Part shown: one piece after another, positions 37,686 to 49,459 of the stretch
How the letters are laid out: the number at the start of each line of letters is the position of its first letter
How positions within the stretch are numbered: the stretch's first letter is position 1
Made by a program: the position numbers and the translations under genes
Source: Streptomyces olivoverticillatus
Lineage (GTDB): Bacteria; Actinomycetota; Actinomycetes; Streptomycetales; Streptomycetaceae
Direction: 5' to 3'
DNA length: 64,000 nucleotides
Assembly: GCF_014203555.1 (NCBI RefSeq)
Contig: NZ_JACHJH010000001.1
Location: forward strand, 171,973 to 235,972
Notes under the pieces: generated by a model
The model's database searches: none
What the model was told of the DNA's origin: nothing
Seen by the model: only the letters and a program-made list of their open reading frames with translations

Positions 37686-37898
37686 TCAGTGCTGCTGTGC
37701 GGCCCAGAACTCGTCGAAGGACAGCAGGCCGTCGCCGTTGGCGTCCCGCTTGTTGATCAGTGCCTGGGCCACCGTCTCGGTCACGTTGAAGTCGCCGAGC
37801 TCGGCCATCACGCTCTTGTACTCGGCGGCGGTGATGAAACCATCGCCATTGACGTCGAACCGCTCAAAAGCCTTGCGTGCTGCGTCCATGTCGGCCAT
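37686..37898 (-). CDS. Two-EF-hand calcium-binding protein
   Basis: Encodes 70 residues; GGGGAGG lies upstream of the ATG. Two canonical EF-hand loops can be read: DVNGDGFITAAE near residue 13 and DANGDGLLSFDE near residue 50, each with Asp at 1, 3, 5 and acidic residue at 12. No signal peptide, so it is a cytosolic calmodulin-like protein of the CabB/CabC sort found in Streptomyces, where calcium affects aerial growth. Regulation and target are not visible. Confidence 0.92.
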   Translation of the reverse strand: MADMDAARKAFERFDVNGDGFITAAEYKSVMAELGDFNVTETVAQALINKRDANGDGLLSFDEFWAAQQH

Positions 37899-37937
37899 GC
37901 GGGCCTCCCCTTGGTGTGATTGACGGACCGGCACAGA

Positions 37938-38438
37938 CTAACCGCCGGTCACCAGGCGCATATAGCGGTCCCAGTCCCAGTGCGGTCCGGGGTCGGTATG
38001 GGTGGATCCGGGAACCTCGACATGGCCGATGATGCGGTCGCGGGTGCGGGGGATGCCGTAGCGGTCGCAGACCGCCGCGACCAGCTTGGCGGAGGCGCGG
38101 TAGAGGGCGTCGGTGAAGTATGCGGGGCGGTCGATCCAGCCCTCGTGCTCGACGCCGATGCTGCGGGTGTTGTAGTCCCAGTTGCCCGCGTGCCAGGCGA
38201 TGTCCTTCTCGCGCACGAACTGTCCGATGTAGCCGTCGGCGGAGGCGACCATGTAGTGCGCGGAGACCTTCGCCTTGGGGTTCTGGAAGATCCGCATGGC
38301 GTCGCCGAAGGTCTCCTCGGTCACATGGATCACCACGAACTCGACAGGGTAGGCATCGGGCCGGTCGGAGACGGTGAAGTTGGCGCCGCTCGCCGGAATC
38401 CAGTGGGTGGGGGGCTGCGGGGAGTCGGGCTGTTCCAT
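37938..38438 (-). CDS. N-acetylmuramoyl-L-alanine amidase (Amidase_2 domain)
   Basis: Encodes 166 residues from MEQPDSPQPPTHWIP, with GGGAG before the ATG. The Amidase_2/T7-lysozyme-type zinc site is seen as FVVIHVTEET, WHAGNWDYNTRSIGVEHEGW and the closing STHTDPGPHWDW. It cleaves the lactyl-alanine bond of peptidoglycan. As called it has no signal peptide, which is odd for a wall hydrolase: a plausible signal sequence (MRRSATLWIAVAGVLALAPSS) is encoded just upstream at about 38557 in another frame, so either a frameshift or an unusual export route should be considered. Confidence 0.85.
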   Translation of the reverse strand: MEQPDSPQPPTHWIPASGANFTVSDRPDAYPVEFVVIHVTEETFGDAMRIFQNPKAKVSAHYMVASADGYIGQFVREKDIAWHAGNWDYNTRSIGVEHEGWIDRPAYFTDALYRASAKLVAAVCDRYGIPRTRDRIIGHVEVPGSTHTDPGPHWDWDRYMRLVTGG

Positions 38439-38796
38439 GGGGGCTCCCGGGTCCGTACTCGCCAAGCGCGAACATGACACGGCTCATGACACGGCGAGGA
38501 CGGGGCGAGCGCAAGGACTCCGGCCACGGCGATCCAAAGAGTTGCGGAACGCCGCATAAAAATAAGATTCACACCCGGCTTTATTCATGGAATGCAAGGC
38601 GGGTGGCACACATCACCTTGCGAAACGAGGTTCCGGTTTGGGTGTCCTCTGCCCCGTCTGTCATAGTCGACGGGCACGACCCCCATTGACCCGGGCCAGG
38701 TCGTCATGGCGCCGCGGGAGCACACCCCAACTTCTCCCGCGGCCGTACGAAGAGGCCCCCGGCCCGTCGCATTCCGACGGATGGGGGCCTCTTCGT
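38439..38796. other. Non-coding region upstream of the amidase
   Basis: About 360 bases between the amidase start and the ATPase stop. It contains the out-of-frame signal-peptide-like stretch on the minus strand (about 38490-38557), an AT-richer patch near 38555-38590 that may hold the amidase promoter, a 10-bp stem (38711-38720 with 38733-38742) and the terminator at 38747-38796. Confidence 0.6.
38747..38796 (-). terminator. Hairpin terminator after the HATPase gene
   Basis: Stem arms acgaagaggccccc (38747-38760) and its complement (38783-38796) are perfect over 14 bp and abut the TAA stop of the 38797-39300 gene. Confidence 0.88.
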
Positions 38797-39300
38797 TTAC
38801 CGGTCCACCACGCGCATCTCGAACCACGTCGTCTTCCCGCGCGCCAGCAGGTCCACGCCCCAGCGGTCGGAGAGCTTGTCGACGAGGAAGAGCCCGCGCC
38901 CGCTGGTGTCGAGCTCGCGCACGGGCAGCAGCACCGGCAGCCCGCGCGAGGGGTCGCGCACCTCTATCCGGAACCAGCCGCGGCGGCGCAGCATGCGCAG
39001 CCCGAAGTAGCGGGCGCCGGTGTGCCGGACGGCATTGCCGACGAGCTCGGAGACCAGCAGCACGGCGTGCTCGGTGAGCTGGGCCGAGAGCCCCCAGTGC
39101 CGCAGCACGACGGACTGGGTCAGCCGGCGGGCGGCGGCGGCCGACTCGGGGCGCGAGGGCAGCCGGACTTCGCCGAGGGTGGGGTTGCCGAACAGCTCGA
39201 GCGCCTTGAGCGCCAGTTCATCCTCAACGGTCGGCGTCCACCGGGCAGGGGCCGTGCCGACCCGTTGCCGCGGCTGCTCCGTTCCCTCCAGGCCCGCCAT
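38797..39300 (-). CDS. RsbW-like ATP-binding protein (HATPase_c), possible anti-sigma factor
   Basis: Encodes 167 residues from MAGLEGTEQPRQ; an in-frame ATG four codons upstream is possible. The GHKL ATPase fold is clear: N-box LLVSELVGNAVRHTG, G1-like EVRDPSRGLPV and G2 SGRGLFLVDKLSDRWG, with closing GKTTWFEM. Streptomyces genomes carry many such solo HATPase proteins, some acting as anti-sigma factors or regulators of aerial development. No sigma factor gene adjoins, so its partner is unknown. Confidence 0.88.
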   Translation of the reverse strand: MAGLEGTEQPRQRVGTAPARWTPTVEDELALKALELFGNPTLGEVRLPSRPESAAAARRLTQSVVLRHWGLSAQLTEHAVLLVSELVGNAVRHTGARYFGLRMLRRRGWFRIEVRDPSRGLPVLLPVRELDTSGRGLFLVDKLSDRWGVDLLARGKTTWFEMRVVDR

Positions 39301-39579
39301 GCACCCCATCATGGCCGTCGTCACGGCGCCACGGAGTGGAACCTCGGGATTCGATTCAGCGGAGGCGAGGCTTCCGCGCGCCCCCGCCGACATATGCCAG
39401 TGGCCCCGTTGCCCCCGCGGCACCTCAACTGACCTGCGGCGACCCAGGGGGCACGGAAGATCGTCCAGGCCATGGCACAGGGGCGTGCGGGCGGGTGCGC
39501 ACACCTGACAGAATTCCCCCGCACGAGGCAACCGCCGGTGTACGCCCCCATGGGAGCAATGCCCCCAACCGCCGTCGGA

Positions 39580-40347
39580 TCAGCTGAACTTGGCCTTCCC
39601 CGGACCGTCCTCCACAAAGCTGCGCATACCGATCTCGCGGTCCTCGGTGGCGAACAGCCCGGCGAACCAGTTGCGCTCGATGGCCAGTCCGGTGTCGATG
39701 TCGGTCTCCAGGCCGGTGTCCACCGCCTCCTTGGCGGCGCGCAGGGCGATCGCCGGTCCGGCCGCGAGCCGGGCGGCCCAGGCGTGCGCCTGCTCGTAGA
39801 CCTCCGCGGCCGGGACGACCCGGTCGACGAGGCCGAGGGCGAGCGCCTCGGCGGCGTCGACCTGACGGCCGGTGAAGATGAGGTCCTTGGCCTTGGACGG
39901 GCCGACCAGGCGGGCCAGGCGCTGGGTGCCGCCCGCGCCCGGGATGAGGCCGAGCAGGATCTCGGGCTGGCCGAGCTTGGCGTTGTCGGCGGCGATCCGG
40001 AAGTCGGCGCAGAGCGCGAGCTCGCAGCCGCCGCCGAGGGCGTAGCCGGTGACGGCCGCGACCACGGGCTTGGGGATGCGGGCCACGGCGGTGAAGGAGT
40101 CCTGCAGGCCGCGGGAGCGGGAGACCATGGCGGCGTGGTCCATCTCCCGCATCTCCTTGATGTCCGCGCCGGCCGCGAACACCTTCTCGCCGCCCCAGAT
40201 CACCACGGCACGGACGTCCGTGCGCCGGGTCAGCTCGTCGGCGAGCTCGCGGAGCCGGTCCTGGGTGGCGGTGTCCAGCGCGTTCATCGGCGGCCGGTCC
40301 AGGCGGATGGTGCCGACGCCTTCGGCGACCTCAAGATGCACAGTCAT
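39580..40347 (-). CDS. Enoyl-CoA hydratase/isomerase (crotonase) family protein
   Basis: Encodes 255 residues. Crotonase fold with the oxyanion-hole regions [12 protein letters not shown] and [17 protein letters not shown], and both catalytic-type acidic residues of true hydratases: Glu in GGCELAL and Glu in [20 protein letters not shown]. Likely 2-enoyl-CoA hydratase of fatty acid or branched-chain breakdown; the exact acyl chain cannot be told. It stands alone, downstream of the L,D-transpeptidase terminator. Confidence 0.92.
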   Translation of the reverse strand: MTVHLEVAEGVGTIRLDRPPMNALDTATQDRLRELADELTRRTDVRAVVIWGGEKVFAAGADIKEMREMDHAAMVSRSRGLQDSFTAVARIPKPVVAAVTGYALGGGCELALCADFRIAADNAKLGQPEILLGLIPGAGGTQRLARLVGPSKAKDLIFTGRQVDAAEALALGLVDRVVPAAEVYEQAHAWAARLAAGPAIALRAAKEAVDTGLETDIDTGLAIERNWFAGLFATEDREIGMRSFVEDGPGKAKFS

Positions 40348-40377
40348 GACAGCAGGTTAGCTGCGGTTAACAACGTG

Positions 40378-40412
40378 CGCCCCGGTGCACTTGGTCACAG
40401 TGCACCGGGGCG
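40378..40412 (-). terminator. Hairpin terminator between L,D-transpeptidase and crotonase genes
   Basis: Perfect 13-bp stem (40378-40390, cgccccggtgcac, with 40400-40412) and a nine-base loop, 43 bases past the transpeptidase stop. Confidence 0.88.
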
Positions 40413-40454
40413 GAGGCGTTTTCGGTCAGCGGCCCTTAGGCGGGCAGCCGGGGC

Positions 40455-41681
40455 TCAGCTGTCCTGCGGGGCGTCCTTGGACCAGTCGGCCCAGGACAGG
40501 TTCCAGTCGCCGAAGCCGTTGTCCGGCGCGATCGTCTTGTCGTCGGAGTTCTTCACGATGACGACGTCGCCGATGAGGGAGTTGTTGTAGAACCACGCGG
40601 CGGGGGTGGAGGAGTCGCCGCCGCCCCGCTGGTCGAACAGGCCGACGCAGCCGTGGCTGACGTTCTCCGAGCCGAAGGTGCCCTCGCCCGACCAGTAGTT
40701 GCCGTGCACGAAGGTGCCGGAGGTGGACAGGCGCATCGCGTGCGGCACGTCCGAGATGTCGTACTCGCCGCCGAAGCCGACCGTGCGGCCGTCCATGCGC
40801 GTGACTTCGTACTTCTCGCTGATGACCATCTGGCCGTTGTACGTCGAGTGGCCCGGGCCGCCGGCGGAGATCGGGACGTCCTTGAGGAGCTTGCCGTCGC
40901 GCTCGACCTTCATGGTGTGGGCGGCGGCGTCGACGGTGCTGACCTGGCTGCGGCCGACGGTGAACTTCACCGTCTTGTTCTGCGTGCCGTAGACGCCCTC
41001 ACGGCCCTGGACGCCGTCGAGGTTCATGGTCATGGTGACCTTGGTGCCGGCCGCCCAGTACTTCTCGGGCCGGAAGTCCAGGCGGTCGTTGCCGAACCAG
41101 TGGCCCTTGATGGGGACGGAGGGCTCGGCGGTGACCTTGATCGCCTTCTCGACGGCCTTGGGGTCGGTGATGCCACGGCTGAAATTGAGCGACACCGGCA
41201 TGCCCACGCCGACGGTGCTGCCGTCTTCCGGCGTGAAGTAGCCGACGAAGGTGTTCTGCGGGGTGAGGGTGGTGAACGCCGCGTGCTTGGCGGACTGGCG
41301 GCCTTCCTTGTCCTTGGCGATCGCGTCCACGGCGTACTTGGTGGAGGCTCCCAGGTGTCCCGACGGCTCCCAGGAGGAGCCGTCGCCGGATATCTTGCCG
41401 TCCACCGGGTTGCCCTTGGCGTCGGCGACCTTGACGGAGGTCAGGCTGCCCTTCTGGGCCGTCACCTTCAGGGAGCCGCTGGTCGCGACGTCGCTCGCGC
41501 CGTCCTTGACGGATATCTCCACCACGGCCTGCGAGGGGCCGTCAGCGGCCTTCGCACTGCCGGACTTGCCCCCGCTGTCCGAGCCACCACAGGCGCTGAC
41601 GAGCGTCAGCACCGACCCGAGCAGCAGCGCCGGCAACACAGCACGACGGCCCCGGCTCCTCGATATCGGCTGCACGTTCAA
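40455..41681 (-). CDS. L,D-transpeptidase lipoprotein with Ig-like domains (YkuD)
   Basis: Encodes 408 residues using a TTG at 41681 (LNVQPISRSRGRR), preferred for GGGGAGA upstream; a GTG two codons later is possible. A signal sequence ends in LVSACGG, a lipobox. Two bacterial Ig-like domains occupy roughly residues 50-260, as in mycobacterial LdtMt2. The YkuD catalytic domain has HGNYWSGEGTFG and the active-site Cys in NVSHGCVGLF. It forms 3-3 cross-links in peptidoglycan. It is followed by a clear terminator, and a same-length paralogue lies immediately upstream. Confidence 0.93.
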   Translation of the reverse strand: MNVQPISRSRGRRAVLPALLLGSVLTLVSACGGSDSGGKSGSAKAADGPSQAVVEISVKDGASDVATSGSLKVTAQKGSLTSVKVADAKGNPVDGKISGDGSSWEPSGHLGASTKYAVDAIAKDKEGRQSAKHAAFTTLTPQNTFVGYFTPEDGSTVGVGMPVSLNFSRGITDPKAVEKAIKVTAEPSVPIKGHWFGNDRLDFRPEKYWAAGTKVTMTMNLDGVQGREGVYGTQNKTVKFTVGRSQVSTVDAAAHTMKVERDGKLLKDVPISAGGPGHSTYNGQMVISEKYEVTRMDGRTVGFGGEYDISDVPHAMRLSTSGTFVHGNYWSGEGTFGSENVSHGCVGLFDQRGGGDSSTPAAWFYNNSLIGDVVIVKNSDDKTIAPDNGFGDWNLSWADWSKDAPQDS

Positions 41682-41919
41682 AACGATCCGTCTCCCCTCG
41701 CACGGCCCGCGGCCACGCGGCGCCCCCTGAGCGCTGTCGAGCGCCTGTCGATAGATAACCACACGTCACCGACATCGCTGACCTATCGAATGTCACCGTT
41801 CAGTCCCGAATGGGAGAGGTGATACGAACCGTGCGCCTGTGGTGAAGGCGATGGCCGAAGTGAAGCGGTAGTTTCCGGCCGCCGTCAACTCCCCGACGGA
41901 CCGTCAGCCGACGGGGTGA

Positions 41920-43146
41920 CTACCGGGCTCCGCCGCCCCCGAGCGCCGACCCCGCCCGCCAGGCCCCCCATGGCATGTTCCAGCCGCTCAGCCCGTTGTC
42001 CGGCGCGACCACCCGCTCCGCGGAATGGACCACCTCGACCACGTCCCCGACCAGCGACGAGCCGTAGAACCAGCCCGCCGGACTGGACGGGTTGCCGCCC
42101 TGCTCGTCGCGCAGGCCGATGCAGCCGTGACTGGTGTTGAGCACCCCGAACGTCCCCGGCCCGGCCCAGTAGTTGCCGTGCAGGAACGTTCCCGAGGCGG
42201 TCAGCCGCATCGCGTGCGGCACATCCGAGATGTCGTATTCGCCACCGAAGCCGACGGTGTTCCCATTCATCCGGGTAACGTTAAATTTCTGGCTGATGAC
42301 CATCTTGCCGTTGTAGGTCTCGGTGCCCTGCGCGCCCGCCGTGATGGGCAGGATCGCCAGCGGCTTGCCGTCGCGCACGACCCTCATGGTGTGCGCGGCC
42401 GCGTCCACCGTGCTCGTCTGGTCGCGGCCGACGGTGAAGGCGACGGTCTTGCGCTGCAGCCCGTACACGCCCTCCGCGCCCCGCACGTCGCGCAGCCGCA
42501 GATCCATCGTCACCCGGGTGCCCGCGCGCCAGTAGTGACGGGGGCGGAAGTCGAGGCGGTCGTTGCCGAACCAGTGGCCGACGACCTCGGTCGCCGGCCG
42601 GGCGGTGATGCGGACGGCGCGTTCGACGGCGGCCCGGTCGGCGATCGGCCGGTCGAAGGAGAACGAGACGATCATGCCGGTGCCGACGGTGGACTGCGGC
42701 TCGGGCGTGAAGTAGCCGATGAAGCGCTGGGAGGGCGCGTACGTGCTGAACCCGGTGTGCCGCCGGGAGCGGCGTCCGGAGGGGTCCCGGGCGACCACGT
42801 CGACGGTGTAGCGGGAGCCGAGGCGGGGCGCGTCGCCGGCGGACTCCGGACGCCAGTCGTGGCCGTCGGCGGAGATGCGGCCGGGCACGGTCCGGCTGAT
42901 GCCCTGGTGCACCTCGGTGACCTGCACCCCCTCCAGCCGGCCACGCGGCGCGCGCACTTCCAGGCGGTCGGTGGCCTGCACACCTTCCGCCCGGTCGCGC
43001 GGCAGGACGCGGATCAGCTCGCCCGACGGGCGCGCGTCGTCGGTGACCGCGGTCCTCGGGGCCACGGAGGTGCATCCGGCGAGCGCGACCAAGGCAACCA
43101 AGGTGGCCAGTCGCGCCGCGAGGGCCGGCCGCCGAACCGGGCGCAT
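41920..43146 (-). CDS. L,D-transpeptidase lipoprotein, paralogue in tandem
   Basis: Encodes 408 residues, the same length as its downstream neighbour, from MRPVRRPALAARLATL. Signal sequence and lipobox ALAGCTS are present, followed by Ig-like domains (FIGYFTPEPQSTVGTGM, GHWFGNDRLDFRPRHYW) and the YkuD domain with NTSHGCIGLRDE. Many blocks are nearly identical to the neighbour (FGGEYDISDVPHAMRL), so the pair arose by duplication. The N-terminal domain is more diverged than the catalytic domain. An upstream coding extension is possible on paper but lacks any signal or start support. Confidence 0.93.
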   Translation of the reverse strand: MRPVRRPALAARLATLVALVALAGCTSVAPRTAVTDDARPSGELIRVLPRDRAEGVQATDRLEVRAPRGRLEGVQVTEVHQGISRTVPGRISADGHDWRPESAGDAPRLGSRYTVDVVARDPSGRRSRRHTGFSTYAPSQRFIGYFTPEPQSTVGTGMIVSFSFDRPIADRAAVERAVRITARPATEVVGHWFGNDRLDFRPRHYWRAGTRVTMDLRLRDVRGAEGVYGLQRKTVAFTVGRDQTSTVDAAAHTMRVVRDGKPLAILPITAGAQGTETYNGKMVISQKFNVTRMNGNTVGFGGEYDISDVPHAMRLTASGTFLHGNYWAGPGTFGVLNTSHGCIGLRDEQGGNPSSPAGWFYGSSLVGDVVEVVHSAERVVAPDNGLSGWNMPWGAWRAGSALGGGGAR

Positions 43147-43344
43147 GCGTGCAAGTGTCACATTGCTCCCAACGACGCGCTCCGCCGCGGGAAACGTGGC
43201 TGCACTCGCTTGCTGCACCCGATCACACGTGTGAGCGCATGCGTGGATCTGGGAAGAACGGGGAGAAGGACGAAATCGCCAGACACCCGGTCCCGGGAAG
43301 CCGGGTGCCCGGCGCGCCACCCGAGAGCCGCCGGAGGCGAACAC

Positions 43345-45534
<2,190 letters not shown>

Positions 45535-45598
45535 GCCGGAAGTCCTCGGCAGAAAATCCCGGTGGGCGTTGTCGGTGCCGGACCGTAGTCTCCCTCTG

Positions 45599-47398
45599 AT
45601 GACCGGAACCGGGGAAGTGCCTCAGCGATCGGAGCGCCGCTCGGCAGTGCGCTCGTTGGTGCGGTTATGGCCGTATGTGCGCCCCCTGCGCGGCAGGTTG
45701 GCGGTGGCCGCGTGCGTGGCGGTGGTGGCCTCGTGCATGAGCCTGGTCATTCCGCTGGCGCTCAAGTGGATCGTGGACGGTCCGGTGGCCGACCGCGATC
45801 CGGCGGGGGTGTGGCTCGGCGGTGTGGTGCTGCTGGTGCTCGGGTGCGCGGAGGCCGCCCTGTTCGGGGTGCGGCGGCTGCTGCTCGCACGGCCGCTGGC
45901 GCGGGTCGAGGCGGACATGCGGGCGGCGCTCTACCGGCACCTGCAGCGGCTGCCCGTCTCCTTCCACGACCGCTGGCCCTCGGGCCAGCTGCTCTCCCGC
46001 GCCACCGGCGATCTCTCGCTGATCCGGATATTCCTGTCGTTCCCCCTGGTGTTCCTGCTGGTCAACGCGGTCACGATCGCGGTCGGATTCGTCGTGCTCA
46101 TCCAGCAGCAGTGGATGCTGGGGCTGGTGCTGCTCGCGCCGGTCGTCCCGATGATCGCGGTGTGCTCGGTCTTCGAGGAGCGTTACTCCCGCAAGGCGCG
46201 CACGGCGCAGGACCAGGTGGGCGATCTGACGACGCTGATGGAGGAGAGCGTCCTCGGCATCCGCATCATCAAGGGGTTCGGGCGGCACCGCGGCCAGGAG
46301 GGCGCCTTCGCGGCGCTGGCGGGGCGCTTGCGGGCGACGGAAATGGACAAGGCGGGGCTGCTGGGCGCCTTGTGGGCGCTGATCATCACGCTGCCCGAGC
46401 TCGCCGTCGGAGCGGCGCTGGTGCTCGGCGTGCGGCAGGTGGCCGACGGCGCGCTGTCCGCGGGCACCCTGGTGGCGTTCCTGTCGACGGCGCTGGCGCT
46501 GCGCTGGCCGGTGGAGTCCATCGGGTTCCTGCTCGCGGTGACCAATGACGCGGCCACGGCCACCGACCGCTTCTTCGAGGTGATGGACGCCCGCGACCCC
46601 GCCGCCTCCCGCGCCGTGGCCTCCCGGGCCCCGGCCGCTGCGCGCGAGGGCGGACTGCGCCTGGAGGGTGTGGAGTTCCGCTACCCCGACGCGCCGGCGG
46701 ACGCCCCGCCCGTCCTGCGCGGCGTCGACCTGCACATCCGCACCGGCGAGACCATGGCCCTCGTCGGCACCACCGGCAGCGGCAAGACCACCCTCACCGC
46801 GCTGATCCCCCGGCTCCACGAGGCGACCGCCGGGCGGATCACCCTGGACGGCGCCGAGATCACCGCGCTGCCGAGGGAGCGGCTGCGCGAGCTGGTCTCC
46901 GTCGCCTTCGAGGAGCCGACGCTCTTTTCGGCCACCGCCGGGGAGAACGTCCTGATGGGCGCGGCGGACGCCCGGGAGGCCGAGCTGCTGCGCGCCCTGG
47001 CGGTCGCCCAGGCGGACTTCGTGCACGCCCTCCCCGAGGGCCACCGCACCCAGGTGGGAGAGCAGGGCCTGAGCCTGTCCGGCGGGCAGCGCCAGCGCCT
47101 CGCGCTGGCGCGCGCGGTGATCGGCAGCCCCCGCTTCCTCGTCCTGGACGACCCGCTCTCCGCGCTCGACGTGCACACCGAGGCCCTCGTGGAGTCGGCC
47201 CTGCGCGACGTCCTCGCGACCACGACCGCCCTCGTCGTCGCCCACCGGCCCTCCACGGTGCTGCTGGCCGACCGCGTGGCCCTGCTCTCCGGCGGTTGCA
47301 TCACCGCGGTGGGCACCCATTCCGAACTCCTCGGTTCCAGCCGGGAGTACGCCTCACTCATGTCCGGCCCGGAGTCAGAGCAGGAGCACCGGCGATGA
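45599..47398 (+). CDS. ABC exporter half, nucleotide site with degenerate Walker B
   Basis: Encodes 599 residues: six-helix membrane domain, then an ATPase domain with Walker A VGTTGSGKTTLT, canonical signature LSLSGGQRQR and Walker B FLVLDDPLSALD, where the catalytic Glu is Asp. The H-loop His in VVAHRPST is kept. The start codon is uncertain since the ATG at 45599 lacks a ribosome binding site. It overlaps the next gene by four bases; the two form a heterodimeric exporter. Confidence 0.9.
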   Translation: MTGTGEVPQRSERRSAVRSLVRLWPYVRPLRGRLAVAACVAVVASCMSLVIPLALKWIVDGPVADRDPAGVWLGGVVLLVLGCAEAALFGVRRLLLARPLARVEADMRAALYRHLQRLPVSFHDRWPSGQLLSRATGDLSLIRIFLSFPLVFLLVNAVTIAVGFVVLIQQQWMLGLVLLAPVVPMIAVCSVFEERYSRKARTAQDQVGDLTTLMEESVLGIRIIKGFGRHRGQEGAFAALAGRLRATEMDKAGLLGALWALIITLPELAVGAALVLGVRQVADGALSAGTLVAFLSTALALRWPVESIGFLLAVTNDAATATDRFFEVMDARDPAASRAVASRAPAAAREGGLRLEGVEFRYPDAPADAPPVLRGVDLHIRTGETMALVGTTGSGKTTLTALIPRLHEATAGRITLDGAEITALPRERLRELVSVAFEEPTLFSATAGENVLMGAADAREAELLRALAVAQADFVHALPEGHRTQVGEQGLSLSGGQRQRLALARAVIGSPRFLVLDDPLSALDVHTEALVESALRDVLATTTALVVAHRPSTVLLADRVALLSGGCITAVGTHSELLGSSREYASLMSGPESEQEHRR

Positions 47399-49188
47399 CC
47401 GACCTCTTCGACCGCGACGTGCTGCCCGCCCCCAAGGGCGCCTCCCTCGCGCTGCTGCGCTCGCTGCTGGCCCCCGTCCGTGGCCGGGTCCGCCTCACGG
47501 CGCTCCTCCTGCTGCTCCAGCAGGCCGCCGTCCAGGCGGGCCCGCTCCTCGTCGCGTACGCCATCGACCGCGCCGTCCCCGCCCTGCGCCGCGGCGACTA
47601 CGGGCCGCTCGCCGCCGTGGGCGTCGGCTATGCGCTCTGCGCGGTGGCCTCCGGCCTGCTCCAGCTGGCGTTCGTACGGGTGTCGTCGCGCGTCGGCCAG
47701 GACGCACTGTTCGAGCTGCGCGGCCGGATCTTCCGGCACGCGCAGAGCCTGAGCGTCGACTTCCACGAGCGCTACACCTCGGGACGGCTGATCTCCCGGG
47801 CCACCACGGACGTCGAGGCCATCCGCGAGCTGCTCAACGACGGCCTCCAGGAGCTCGTCGGCATCGTGCTGTCGGTGCTCTACGTCTCGGCCACGCTGCT
47901 CCTGCTGGACTGGAGCACGGGCACCGCGGCCCTGCTCTCCCTCGCGCCGCTGTGTCTGCTCGTACGGTCCTACCGGCGCCGGGCGATGGCGGTCTTCCGC
48001 AGGCGCTCCACGGCGATCGCGGCGGTCATCGTGAAGTTCACCGAGACCATGAACGGCATCCGGCCGGTGCAGGTCTTCCGCCGCGAGCGCGCCAACGACG
48101 CGCACTTCGACGAGCTCAACCACCGCCACCGGCAGGCCAACGGCGACGCCATGCTGGAGATGGCCCGCTATGTGGTCGGCTCCCGCCTGACGGCCAACGT
48201 GGCGCTGGCCGCCATCGTGATGTGGGGCGCCTACCGGGTGGCCTCGGGCTCGCTGGCCCTGGGCGTGCTCGCCGCCTCGGTGCTGTACCTGCGGCGGCTG
48301 TACGACCCCATCGACCGGCTGGGGATGTTCCTCAACTCCTACCAGTCGGCGGCCGCTTCCCTGGAGAAGATCGCGGGCCTGCTCGCCCAGCGCCCCACGG
48401 TGCCCGAGCCCACGGCGCCCGTGCCGCTGCCCGCGCGTCCCGCGGACCGGCCGGGCCGCGAGGCCGTCTTCGAGGGCGTGTCCTTCGGTTACCGCACGGG
48501 CGGCGAGGTGCTGCCCCGCTTCGACCTCACGCTGCGGGCCGGCCGGACGGTCGCGATCGTCGGCGCGACGGGCGCCGGGAAGTCCACGCTGGCCAAGCTG
48601 CTGGCGCGGTTCTACGACCCGACGCACGGCCGCGTGCTGCTGGACGGCGTCCCCCTCGGCGAGATCGCCGGTTCCCAGCTGCGGCGCGAGGTGGTGATGG
48701 TGACGCAGGAGGCCTTCCTCTTCTCCGGCACGGTCGCCGAGAACATCGCCATCGGCCGCCCCGACGCCACCCGCGAGGAGATCGAGCGGGCCGCCAAGGC
48801 CATCGGCGCGCACGACTTCATCACCGCCCTGCCCGAGGGCTACGACACGGACGTCCGCAAGCGCGGCGGCCGGATCTCCGCGGGCCAGCGCCAGCTGGTC
48901 TCCTTCGCGCGGGCGCTGCTGGCCGACCCCGCGGTCCTGGTCCTGGACGAGGCGACGTCCTCGCTGGACATCCCGGGCGAGAAGGCGGTGCAGCGCGCCA
49001 TGCACACGGTGCTGCGCGGCCGGACGGCCGTGGTGATCGCCCACCGGCTGTCGACCGTGGAGATCGCGGACCGGGTGCTCGTGATGGCCGACGGCCGTGT
49101 GGTGGAGGACGGCACTCCGGCCGAACTCGTCGCGGGCGACGGGCGCTTCGCTGACCTGCACCGGGCCTGGCGGGAGAGCCTTGTGTAA
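47395..49188 (+). CDS. ABC exporter half, canonical Walker B, degenerate signature
   Basis: Encodes 597 residues, start overlapping the previous stop (ATGA). Six membrane helices, Walker [13 protein letters not shown], Walker [13 protein letters not shown] with the catalytic Glu, but the signature is ISAGQRQL instead of LSGGQ. Together with the preceding gene this gives one consensus ATP site (this Walker B with the partner LSGGQ) and one degenerate site, the TM287/288 or TmrAB arrangement. Substrate unknown; lipids or drugs are typical. Confidence 0.93.
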   Translation: MTDLFDRDVLPAPKGASLALLRSLLAPVRGRVRLTALLLLLQQAAVQAGPLLVAYAIDRAVPALRRGDYGPLAAVGVGYALCAVASGLLQLAFVRVSSRVGQDALFELRGRIFRHAQSLSVDFHERYTSGRLISRATTDVEAIRELLNDGLQELVGIVLSVLYVSATLLLLDWSTGTAALLSLAPLCLLVRSYRRRAMAVFRRRSTAIAAVIVKFTETMNGIRPVQVFRRERANDAHFDELNHRHRQANGDAMLEMARYVVGSRLTANVALAAIVMWGAYRVASGSLALGVLAASVLYLRRLYDPIDRLGMFLNSYQSAAASLEKIAGLLAQRPTVPEPTAPVPLPARPADRPGREAVFEGVSFGYRTGGEVLPRFDLTLRAGRTVAIVGATGAGKSTLAKLLARFYDPTHGRVLLDGVPLGEIAGSQLRREVVMVTQEAFLFSGTVAENIAIGRPDATREEIERAAKAIGAHDFITALPEGYDTDVRKRGGRISAGQRQLVSFARALLADPAVLVLDEATSSLDIPGEKAVQRAMHTVLRGRTAVVIAHRLSTVEIADRVLVMADGRVVEDGTPAELVAGDGRFADLHRAWRESLV

Positions 49189-49459
49189 ACGCCCGGTATA
49201 CGGACATCGATCTTTGGCCAACGAACATTTTCCGGCCAAGTTGTTGACGCGCCCCTGACACTCGCCGGGCGGCGGTGGGACTCTTCACCTCAACTGGCGC
49301 GGGGCACCCCCACACCCTCACACCCCACCTCCCCGCGACGGCCCGACACTTCCCCCCTTTCTCCACAGCTCTGCCGTGCTCTGCCCGGACGGCCCTCTCG
49401 CCGTCCGGCCGCCCACCGGCCGCGCCCACCTGTACGCGGCCACCGCAGAAGGAGTCAGA

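Noticed and set aside
38330..38572. Separate 80-residue gene upstream of the amidase
   Set aside because: Only its first ~20 residues look biological (a signal sequence); the rest is a shadow of the amidase. Reported as a possible frameshift instead.
42025..43344. N-terminal extension of glgX by 440 codons
   Set aside because: It is antisense to the L,D-transpeptidase; the GTG at 43345 has a good ribosome binding site and matches family length.
49189..49459. Promoter call for the M4 protease at TTGACG 49243
   Set aside because: No acceptable -10 box at 16-18 bases; left as a remark in the gene entry.
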